From assembly GCF_004341385.1 (NCBI RefSeq), contig NZ_SLXE01000047.1:1-12610 (forward strand): a DNA stretch of 12,610 nt. The letters are read 5' to 3'. A program made the translations under genes and the position numbers. Position 1 is the first letter of the stretch, and every line of letters begins with the position of its first letter. This stretch comes from Uruburuella suis. Its GTDB lineage: Bacteria; Pseudomonadota; Gammaproteobacteria; Burkholderiales; Neisseriaceae. A model generated the notes under the pieces. The model did not search any database, had not been told where the DNA came from, and saw only the letters and a list, made by a program, of their open reading frames with translations. Shown in pieces: positions 5,184 to 11,188 of this stretch.

Positions 5184-6188
5184 TTAAAACGTAAACCCCG
5201 TTTCCAATTCATCATCGCCCACCAAATCCACCAGCAGCGCATAAAGCGGTGCCAAATCGTTGTAGCGGCGGGCGGCGCGGCGCAGGTAGTTGAGAAAGCG
5301 CGGAATTTCGGGGCGGTATTTGTCTTTGCCGTCGCGGTAGTAGAGCCGTGCGAAAATGCCGGCTACTTTCAAGTGGCGCTGCACGCCCATCCATTCAAAC
5401 TCACGGTAGAATGCATCGAAATCGGCGCTCACGGGCAGGCCGGCGGCGCGGGCTTTTTCCCAATAGCGTATCACCAAATCGAGCACGAATTCTTCTTCCC
5501 ACTCGATAAAGGCATCGCGCAAGAGCGACACCAAGTCATACGAAATCGGGCCGTAGAGCGCATCTTGAAAATCGAGCACGCCGGGGCGGCCTTGCGTGAG
5601 CATCAGGTTGCGCACGATAAAATCGCGGTGCACATACACTTGCGGCTGCGCGAGCAAGGGCGGCAAGAGCGTGTCTACCGTTTGCTGCCACCATTGGCGC
5701 TGCTTGAAATTGAGCGTTTTACCCAGCTCCTTGGCCACAAACCAATCGGGGAACAGGTTGATTTCGCGCAGCATCACTTCGCGGCTATATTCGGGCAATT
5801 CGCCGGCGCGGCTGGCTTTTTGCAGCACCACCAATTCGTCAATCGCTTCGAGCAGCAGGGCTTTGTGCGCGATTTCGCGCTCATCGTGCTCTATGGCGGC
5901 CAGAAACGTGGTGTTGCCCAAATCGGAAAGCGCCATAAAGCCCAATGCTTCATCGGCCGCCAGAACTTGCGGCACGTTTACCATGTCGAAAAGCTTTTGC
6001 ACCTTCAAATAAGGTGCAATGCTCATTTTATCGGGCGGCGCATCCATGCAGATAATGCTCTGGCCGTCTGAAAACGTGGCGCGGAAATAGCGGCGGAAAT
6101 CGGCATCGGCGGCGGCAAAGGTTAATTCTAAGCTTTGGTCGGGGAATATGCCTTGCAGCCATTTTTTTAATTCGGTTTGTCGTTGCAT
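5184..6188 (-). CDS. amgK: Anomeric MurNAc/GlcNAc kinase AmgK
   Basis: A 334-residue member of the aminoglycoside-phosphotransferase (APH) kinase fold. The catalytic loop HRDFIVRN gives His187, Asp189 and Asn194, and the Mg-binding DFQD is at 206-209, followed by the family pattern GPISYDLVSLLRDAF. In Pseudomonas, AmgK phosphorylates MurNAc at C1 and MurU then makes UDP-MurNAc, bypassing de novo synthesis. Assignment to AmgK rather than another APH enzyme rests on sequence character, on position beside lptD (as in Pseudomonas), and on murU about 4 kb away. The start is ATG at 6188 (MQRQTELKKWL); I see no strong ribosome site. The gene is divergent from lptD across 107 bases. An uptake sequence lies inside the coding region (6063-6072) and encodes part of FSDGQ. 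Confidence 0.88.
   Translation of the reverse strand: MQRQTELKKWLQGIFPDQSLELTFAAADADFRRYFRATFSDGQSIICMDAPPDKMSIAPYLKVQKLFDMVNVPQVLAADEALGFMALSDLGNTTFLAAIEHDEREIAHKALLLEAIDELVVLQKASRAGELPEYSREVMLREINLFPDWFVAKELGKTLNFKQRQWWQQTVDTLLPPLLAQPQVYVHRDFIVRNLMLTQGRPGVLDFQDALYGPISYDLVSLLRDAFIEWEEEFVLDLVIRYWEKARAAGLPVSADFDAFYREFEWMGVQRHLKVAGIFARLYYRDGKDKYRPEIPRFLNYLRRAARRYNDLAPLYALLVDLVGDDELETGFTF
6063..6072 (+). other. DNA uptake core inside the amgK coding region
   Basis: GCCGTCTGAA on the plus strand, preceded by TG rather than AG. On the coding (minus) strand it reads within codons for Phe-Ser-Asp-Gly-Gln (residues 39-43). It is the only full uptake core inside a gene in this window. Confidence 0.85.
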
Positions 6189-6200
6189 GGTGGTTTTCAG

Positions 6201-6223
6201 GTTAAAATAAACGCTATTTTAAC
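6201..6223. promoter_or_regulatory. Palindrome in the amgK-lptD divergent promoter region
   Basis: GTTAAAATA (6201-6209) and TATTTTAAC (6215-6223) are perfect 9-base arms around AACGC. An overlapping dyad CGCTAT-N6-ATAGCG lies at 6212-6229. TAAAAT can serve as a -10 hexamer on either strand. The position, 13 bases above the amgK start and about 70 above lptD, suits an operator or a shared promoter core. No clear -35 box accompanies it. Confidence 0.4.
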
Positions 6224-6295
6224 ATAGCGGCTGCTTGGGTTTGATAAATCTCATGGCAGGCATGCCGACTGGCAAACCGACTCTAAGGTGATATT

Positions 6296-8623
6296 TTGGC
6301 TCGTTCATTCTCATTCAAACCGCTGGTGTGGGCGCTCGCTGCGGCTTTTGGCGCGGCCGGCGCGCAAGCTGCCGATGATTTGTCGCTCGGCCGCACCTGC
6401 CTGAGCTGCTCGCCCGAAAAGCTCGGCGAAGAAGCCGCCGCCCATGCCGCGCCCGAAATCCGCAGAAGCGGTGAAGCGCCACTGCCGGCCGACTACACCC
6501 GCATCAGCGCCGATGAAGTGGCGGGGCAAACCAACGTTACCGTGCGCGCCGAGGGCGATGTGATTGTGGAGCGCAACGATCAGGTGCTCAATGCCAAATG
6601 GGTGGATTATAACCAAAGCAGCGATGTGGTTACCGCCGGCGAGGGCTTCACGCTCTATCAAAACGGCACCACCATCAGCGGCAGCAAAATCGAATACAAC
6701 CTCACCGAAGGCAGCGGCAGCAGCACCGACACACGGCTGGATGCCGAGCACGACGGCCGCCGCTTCCAAAGCGTGAGCGAGCGCGCCCAAATGCAGGGCA
6801 ACGGCCGATACACCTTAACCAACACCCTGTTCAACACCTGCCAACCGGGCGATGCGAGCTGGTATATCAAAGCCAAAAGCATCGAGGCCGACCAAAACAC
6901 CGGCATCGGCGTGGCCCAAAATGCCACGTTGGTGTTTGGCGGCGTGCCCGTGCTCTACACCCCGTGGGCCGATTTTCCGCTCAACGGCAACCGCAAAAGC
7001 GGCCTGCTGGTGCCTGCGCTGAAAATCAGCTCCGACGGCGTGGAAGTGGAAACGCCTTATTATCTGAACCTAGCGCCCAATTACGATGCCACCATCACTC
7101 CCGGCATCATCACCGGCCGCGGTGTGCAGCTGGGCGCCCAATTCCGCTATCTGCAGCCCACTTATGCCGGCCGCATTCAGGGCAAATGGATGCCCGACGA
7201 CCGCCGCAGTGAGCACAACAACCGCGCACACCTAATCTGGCAGCACCAGCAGCAATTCACCCCCACGCTTAGCGGCGGCATAGATTACAACCAAGTATCC
7301 GACAACGATTATTACCGCGATTTCTACGGCCGCGACGACATCGCCAGCAACGTCAACCTCAACCGCCAAGCCTGGCTCAACCACAACACCCGCTTGTGGG
7401 GCGGCACGCTCGACAGCTACGCCACGGTGCAGAAATATCAAACCTTGGCCAATTCGGATGGTTATAAAACCGAGCCTTACGCCCTCATGCCGCGCTTTTC
7501 CACCCGCTGGCAAAAGCCGCTGGGCAACGCCCAAATCAACGTGTTCGGCCAATACACCCGCTTCGAGCACGATGAAAAACAATCGGGCAGCCGCTTTGTG
7601 GTTTACCCGAGCGTGAAATGGGATTTCCACAACCAATGGGGCTATATCCGCCCCAAAATCGGCGTGCACACCTCTTATTACGATCTCGACAGCTTCGATG
7701 GCGCATCGGGGCGCACCACCAGCCGCACCCTGCCGATTTTCAATATCGACAGCGGCATGACCTTCGAGCGGCGCACCCGCTTATTTAGCAACAACTATAT
7801 CCAAACGCTGGAGCCGCGCCTTTTTTACAACTATATTCCCACTAAATCGCAAAACGACCTGCCCAATTTCGACAGCTCGGAAAACAGCTTCAGCTATGAC
7901 CAGCTTTTCCGGGAAAACCTCTATTCGGGCAACGACCGCATCAATTCGGCCAACAGCATTTCCACCGCCGTGCAAACCCGCATCCTCAACCCCGAAACCG
8001 GCGCCGAATTGCTCCGCGCCGGCATGGGGCAGAAGCTTTACATTAAAAACGACAACGTATTGCTCGACGGCAGCGTGAGCCGCTACCAGCGCAACCGCTC
8101 CGACTGGATAGGCTTTGTTCACGGCAACGTGAGCCAGAGCGTGAGCATCGACACCGATATCCACTACAATCAAAACCAAAGCCGGGTGGAAAACTTTGCC
8201 GCCGGCATACGCTACAACCCCGAAGCCGGAAAAGTGCTGAGCGCGCGCTACAAATACGGCCGCAACGAAAAAATCTACCTGCAAAGCGATGGCGACTATT
8301 TTTACGACAAGCTCAGCCAAGTCGATCTGGCCGCCCAATGGCCGCTGAAAAACAACCTTTATGCCGTGGCCCGCTACAACTACGCGCTCAACGTCAGCCG
8401 CCCGCTCGATATGCTCGTCGGCCTCGAATACAAAAGCGGCTGCGGCTGCTGGAGCGCCAGCGTGGTGGCGCAACATTACGTCACCGGGCTCAACAGCAGC
8501 AAAAACGCCGTGCTCTTCAGCCTGCAACTCAAAGATTTGAGCAATATCGGCAACAACCCATTCGAACAATTGCGCTTGGCCATTCCGGGCTATAGCAAAA
8601 CCAACGAGGTAATTCAAAAATGA
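6296..8623 (+). CDS. lptD: LPS-assembly outer membrane protein LptD
   Basis: LptD, with the lipoprotein LptE, inserts LPS/LOS into the outer leaflet of the outer membrane. The 775-residue product has a signal peptide (residues 1-25, cleavage after AGAQA), a periplasmic OstA-type domain (about 65-210), and a C-terminal beta barrel rich in alternating aromatic strands. Five cysteines fit the disulfide pattern of the family: Cys35 and Cys38 near the N-terminus, Cys182, and Cys716 and Cys718 in GCGCW. The start is TTG at 6296, giving MARSFSFKPLV, with AAGGTG (6285-6290) five bases upstream; a MARxFSxKPLV start is familiar from meningococcal LptD. The stop overlaps the surA start (ATGA), so the two genes form one operon. 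Phrases such as TPWADFPL, RNRSDW and YGRNEKIYL are strongly neisserial. Confidence 0.97.
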   Translation: MARSFSFKPLVWALAAAFGAAGAQAADDLSLGRTCLSCSPEKLGEEAAAHAAPEIRRSGEAPLPADYTRISADEVAGQTNVTVRAEGDVIVERNDQVLNAKWVDYNQSSDVVTAGEGFTLYQNGTTISGSKIEYNLTEGSGSSTDTRLDAEHDGRRFQSVSERAQMQGNGRYTLTNTLFNTCQPGDASWYIKAKSIEADQNTGIGVAQNATLVFGGVPVLYTPWADFPLNGNRKSGLLVPALKISSDGVEVETPYYLNLAPNYDATITPGIITGRGVQLGAQFRYLQPTYAGRIQGKWMPDDRRSEHNNRAHLIWQHQQQFTPTLSGGIDYNQVSDNDYYRDFYGRDDIASNVNLNRQAWLNHNTRLWGGTLDSYATVQKYQTLANSDGYKTEPYALMPRFSTRWQKPLGNAQINVFGQYTRFEHDEKQSGSRFVVYPSVKWDFHNQWGYIRPKIGVHTSYYDLDSFDGASGRTTSRTLPIFNIDSGMTFERRTRLFSNNYIQTLEPRLFYNYIPTKSQNDLPNFDSSENSFSYDQLFRENLYSGNDRINSANSISTAVQTRILNPETGAELLRAGMGQKLYIKNDNVLLDGSVSRYQRNRSDWIGFVHGNVSQSVSIDTDIHYNQNQSRVENFAAGIRYNPEAGKVLSARYKYGRNEKIYLQSDGDYFYDKLSQVDLAAQWPLKNNLYAVARYNYALNVSRPLDMLVGLEYKSGCGCWSASVVAQHYVTGLNSSKNAVLFSLQLKDLSNIGNNPFEQLRLAIPGYSKTNEVIQK
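8606..8623 (+). promoter_or_regulatory. Ribosome site and four-base overlap joining lptD to surA
   Basis: GAGGT (8606-8610), inside the last lptD codons, lies nine bases before the surA ATG at 8620. The surA ATG and lptD TGA share ATGA (8620-8623). This arrangement usually means translational coupling (established). Here it would tie the chaperone's synthesis to that of one of its main clients. Confidence 0.8.
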
Positions 8624-9588
8624 ACCTGAAACCCCTGATGCTCGCCGCCTTTTTTGCCGCAGCACTGCCCGCCGCCCAAGCCGCCGATGTGAAAATGGTC
8701 GACGGCATTGCCGCCGTGGCCAACAACGATGTGATCACCTATCGCGACCTCAACCAAGCCGTGGCGCGCGCCCGTCAAAGCCTGCCCAAAGGCAGCAACG
8801 TGAGCGATGCCGAATTGCGCCGTCAGGTGTTGGGGCAGCTCATCAACCAATCGCTGGTGGTGCAGGCAGGCCAGCGCAACAATGTGGGTGCCACCGATGC
8901 CGAAATCGATGAAGCGCTCGCGCACAATGCCCAAAGCAACAAAACCACCGTTGCCGCGCTTTATGCGCAAGCCGCCAAACAAGGCATCAGCCGCAACGCC
9001 TTGCGCCGCAATATCGCCCAAAGCATCATCAGCCAAAAAGTGCAGCAGCAAGCCGTGATGCAGCATGCACGCGTGAGCGATGAAGAAGTGGATGCCTTTA
9101 TCAACCGCGCCGCCCAGCAAGGCGTTACCCTGCCCGAAGGCGAGCCGGTGCGCCAATACCGCGCCCGCCACATTCTGCTGCGCGCCGACAGCGATAATGC
9201 CGCGGCTGCCGCCGAGAGCAGCATCCGCAAAATCTATAGCCAGGCACGCAGCGGCACCGATTTTGCCACCTTGGCACGCGAATACTCGCAAGACGGCAGC
9301 GCCGCGGCCGGCGGCGATTTGGGCTGGTTTGCCGATGGCCAGATGGTGCCGCAGTTTGAAGATGCTGTGCACCGCCTGCGCCCCGGCCAGGTGAGCGCAC
9401 CGGTGCGCAGCCAATTCGGCTGGCATGTAATCAAGCTGGAAGAAGTGCGCGATGCCGGCACGCCCGAAGAGCGCCAGCGCAATGCCGTGCGCCAATATCT
9501 TGCCGAGCAAAAAGCCCAGCAAGCCAGCACCGATTTGCTGCGCCAATTGCATGAAAGCGCTTTTATCGACATCCGCACGCCGTCTTAA
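8620..9588 (+). CDS. surA: Periplasmic chaperone SurA, single-parvulin form
   Basis: SurA escorts outer membrane proteins, including LptD, through the periplasm. The product has 322 residues, with a signal peptide ending in AAQA (residue 21 or 22). The SurA N-terminal chaperone domain follows (about 27-170, starting VDGIAAVANNDVITYRDLN). Then comes one parvulin-type prolyl isomerase domain (about 178-277) with RARHILL, GGDLGWF (231-237), MVPQFEDAV and FGWHVIKLEEV, and a short C-terminal helix. E. coli SurA has two parvulin domains and about 430 residues, so one domain is absent; single-domain SurA is to my knowledge usual in Neisseria. The start ATG at 8620 overlaps the lptD stop. The transcript ends at the hairpin 12 bases downstream. 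Confidence 0.94.
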   Translation: MNLKPLMLAAFFAAALPAAQAADVKMVDGIAAVANNDVITYRDLNQAVARARQSLPKGSNVSDAELRRQVLGQLINQSLVVQAGQRNNVGATDAEIDEALAHNAQSNKTTVAALYAQAAKQGISRNALRRNIAQSIISQKVQQQAVMQHARVSDEEVDAFINRAAQQGVTLPEGEPVRQYRARHILLRADSDNAAAAAESSIRKIYSQARSGTDFATLAREYSQDGSAAAGGDLGWFADGQMVPQFEDAVHRLRPGQVSAPVRSQFGWHVIKLEEVRDAGTPEERQRNAVRQYLAEQKAQQASTDLLRQLHESAFIDIRTPS

Positions 9589-9600
9589 AGCATGATGCCG

Positions 9601-9632
9601 AGAGGCCGTCTGAAAAGTTTCAGACGGCCTCT
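9601..9632 (+). terminator. Terminator of the lptD-surA operon (inverted uptake sequences)
   Basis: Arms AGAGGCCGTCTGAAA (9601-9615) and TTTCAGACGGCCTCT (9618-9632) are perfect 15-mers with a two-base loop, 12 bases after the surA stop. The T-tract behind it is weak (CTTGTATG). Confidence 0.82.
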
Positions 9633-9993
9633 TGTATGCGTGAAAGAAGAATAATACCCATTCAAAAAAATAATATACAAACGGGCAGTCTGTAGGTCGG
9701 ATTCTCGAATCCGACACTTGTTCGCAGAACAAGCATCAGGGCCGCGGCAAATGCCGGGTTCGAGAATCCGGCCTGCAACCCAATCGTCCAAACAACCTGC
9801 AATCTGCCCCCGCCCCCTCAGAGAGCAGCTTAGAGTCTGCCGTGTTTGATGCGGGAGCGAGAATCGCAAGCGGCACGTTTGCCAAGCGGTGATGTGAAAC
9901 AACTTGTTTAGCCATCAATGATTGATGACAAATCATGTCCACATTTGTTTTGGCCGCCAAATATCGGGCTAAAAAAAGTCCGAGCGGCGATGT
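9633..9993. other. Gene-free region with hairpin cluster
   Basis: No convincing gene is present; the minus-strand frames here are short, have no family resemblance and run through repeats. The first part holds the hairpin cluster at 9696-9772. The remainder (9773-9993) is unique sequence with no recognised motif beyond a short dyad near 9917-9930 (ATCAATGATTGAT). Confidence 0.5.
9696..9772. repeat. Three adjacent hairpins, two of them related
   Basis: Hairpin 1 (9696-9715) reads GTCGGATTC-TC-GAATCCGAC. Hairpin 2 (9717-9733) reads CTTGTTC-GCA-GAACAAG. Hairpin 3 (9753-9772) reads GCCGGGTTC-GA-GAATCCGGC and looks like a diverged version of hairpin 1. A GCCGCGGC palindrome (9741-9748) sits between them. 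I believe GGATTC-GAATCC palindromes of this kind recur between genes in Neisseria genomes, but could not check. No T-tract follows. Confidence 0.7.
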
Positions 9994-10027
9994 ATATAGT
10001 GGAATGCATGAAAAAGTGATACGGCAG

Positions 10028-10096
10028 GTAGGTTGGGTTGTAAACCCAACAAATCCACAAGCCGTCTGAAACGTTGGGTTTATCAACCCAACCTAC
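10028..10096. repeat. Nested inverted repeat inside the MITE-like element
   Basis: GTAGGTTGGGTTGTAAACCC with AAC (10028-10050) and its near complement (10073-10096) match apart from one inserted base. Each arm is itself partly self-complementary (GTTGGGTT with AACCCAAC). Together with the outer repeats the transcript could fold into one long stem. Confidence 0.75.
10061..10070 (+). other. DNA uptake core in the loop of the nested repeat
   Basis: GCCGTCTGAA, preceded by AA instead of AG, is the only uptake core inside a repeat element in this window. It sits between the two arms of the inner inverted repeat. Confidence 0.85.
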
Positions 10097-10184
10097 GCCG
10101 TTGCAAAATGTAGTTTTGTGTCACTTTTTCTTGCATTTCACTATATTTTCAATATTTCATCAACAGAAAACCAACGGATAAACC

Positions 10185-10895
10185 ATGAAAGCCATGATAT
10201 TGGCCGCCGGCCGCGGCGAGCGCATGCGCCCGCTCACCGATACCTGTCCCAAACCCCTTCTCCAAGCCGGCGGCGAGCCGCTGATCGGCTGGCATCTTCG
10301 CCGCCTCAAAGCAGCCGGCTTCACCGAAATCGTAATCAACCATGCCTGGCTGGGTGCGAAAATCGAAGCGGCGCTGGGCAGCGGCGCGGCCTATGGCGTG
10401 CACATTGCCTATTCGCCCGAAGGGGAAAAAGGGCTGGAAACCGCCGGCGGCATTGCCACCGCGCTGCCGCTGCTGGGCGATGCGCCTTTTTTGGTGGTGA
10501 ACGGCGATGTGCTCACCGATATTGATTTTAAAGCCGCTTTTGCCGCCGCCGAAGCCTTGCAAGCCGGCAATCTGCTGGCTCATTTGTGGCTGGTCGACAA
10601 TCCGCCGCACAACAGCAGCGGCGATTTCGCCCTGCAAGATAATGGCAAAGTGGCTTCCGACACAGCCGCAGGCTACGCGCTCACCTTCAGCGGTATGGGC
10701 GTGTATCAGCCCGCGCTGTTCCGCCACACGCCGCGGCATCAGCCCGCCAAACTTGCGCCGCTGCTGCGCGAAGCCATGAATGAAAGCCGCGTGTCGGGCA
10801 GCCGCCACGCGGGGCTGTGGCTAGATGTGGGCACGGTCGAGCGCCTGGCCGAAGCCGATGCGCTGGTGCAAAGCGGGCGCATTTCTGCGTATTAA
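10185..10895 (+). CDS. murU: MurNAc-1-phosphate uridylyltransferase MurU
   Basis: A 236-residue sugar-phosphate nucleotidyltransferase. The Rossmann-type signature LAAGRGERMRPLT (residues 6-18), PKPLL (22-26), ETAGGI (85-90) and the metal-binding NGD (107-109) are all present, and SGMGVY lies in the C-terminal half. In Pseudomonas, MurU makes UDP-MurNAc from MurNAc-1-phosphate produced by AmgK. The presence of amgK nearby and the short single-domain length favour MurU over glucose- or mannose-1-phosphate enzymes, although the NTP and sugar cannot be read from sequence alone. The start is ATG at 10185, with a weak GGA six bases upstream. In Pseudomonas murU directly follows amgK; here lptD and surA lie between them, and murU has its own transcription unit behind a MITE-like element. 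Confidence 0.9.
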   Translation: MKAMILAAGRGERMRPLTDTCPKPLLQAGGEPLIGWHLRRLKAAGFTEIVINHAWLGAKIEAALGSGAAYGVHIAYSPEGEKGLETAGGIATALPLLGDAPFLVVNGDVLTDIDFKAAFAAAEALQAGNLLAHLWLVDNPPHNSSGDFALQDNGKVASDTAAGYALTFSGMGVYQPALFRHTPRHQPAKLAPLLREAMNESRVSGSRHAGLWLDVGTVERLAEADALVQSGRISAY

Positions 10896-10960
10896 GCACA
10901 ACAAATAACCGCCATCTTAATAGATGCACGCTTTGCCGCATGGTGCGCCATCCGTTGCTT

Positions 10961-10990
10961 GATGCCGTCTGAACGTTTTCAGACGGCATC
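10961..10990 (+). terminator. Terminator of murU, AT-dialect uptake pair
   Basis: Arms GATGCCGTCTGAA (10961-10973) and TTCAGACGGCATC (10978-10990) enclose CGTT and are followed by AAATTTTTGG. It is the only inverted pair here that uses the ATGCCGTCTGAA dialect; the other hairpins carry AG-dialect or TG-preceded copies. It lies 65 bases past the murU stop. Confidence 0.82.
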
Positions 10991-11043
10991 AAATTTTTGG
11001 CTATATTGCCGCACCGATGAAAAACAGCTCAAACTCGTTATCA

Positions 11044-11096
11044 ATTTCAAAACCATATTGAAATGTCTAAAAAAAGCTTGAATGCCACACAAGCTT
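11044..11096. other. Two short dyads in the leader of the transporter gene
   Basis: ATTTCAA-N7-TTGAAAT (11044-11064) and AAGCTTG-N9-CAAGCTT (11074-11096) lie in an AT-rich stretch upstream of the NRAMP-type gene. They may be binding sites or leader hairpins. I recognise no known operator among them. Confidence 0.35.
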
Positions 11097-11127
11097 ATAC
11101 TTTTGTCTAAAAATCTGCATGATTACT

Positions 11128-11163
11128 GTTGTGAAATACATAAATTCTGTATCATTCGACAAC
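11128..11163. promoter_or_regulatory. Nested dyad just upstream of the transporter gene
   Basis: ATACA (11136-11140) and TGTAT (11148-11152) form an inner dyad around TAAATTC, and GTTGT (11128-11132) and ACAAC (11159-11163) a looser outer one. TTGTGA and TATCAT within it could be -35 and -10 boxes but are only 15 bases apart. The site ends 25 bases before the ATG. It does not match the classic Fur box by eye. Confidence 0.35.
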
Positions 11164-11188
11164 TTGTCAATCTGAAAAATCTATTTTT

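Larger units (their letters stand above)
9994..10146. mobile_element. 153-bp MITE-like element upstream of murU
   Basis: Terminal inverted repeats of 29 bases lie at 9994-10022 and 10118-10146 and agree at 26 of 29 positions. The edges read ATATAGTG and the TIR core contains GAAAAAGTGA. A nested inverted repeat (10028-10096) and an uptake core fill the middle. A TIR of the same family lies at 99-127. Size and TATAGTGGA edge recall Correia elements (about 104-156 bp, TA target, established), but the TIR beyond the first nine bases is different. Its right edge is 38 bases before the murU start, so the element may supply promoter sequence (TATATT at 10142-10147) or affect transcript processing. 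Confidence 0.7.

Noticed and set aside
7781..9732. Long minus-strand frames opposite lptD and surA
   Set aside because: Both host genes are certain on the plus strand. The minus frames have no ribosome sites and no recognisable domain.
9585..10086. Two minus-strand frames of 105 and 116 codons between surA and murU
   Set aside because: They overlap the terminator, the hairpin cluster and the MITE-like element, overlap each other, and have no domain or plausible start.
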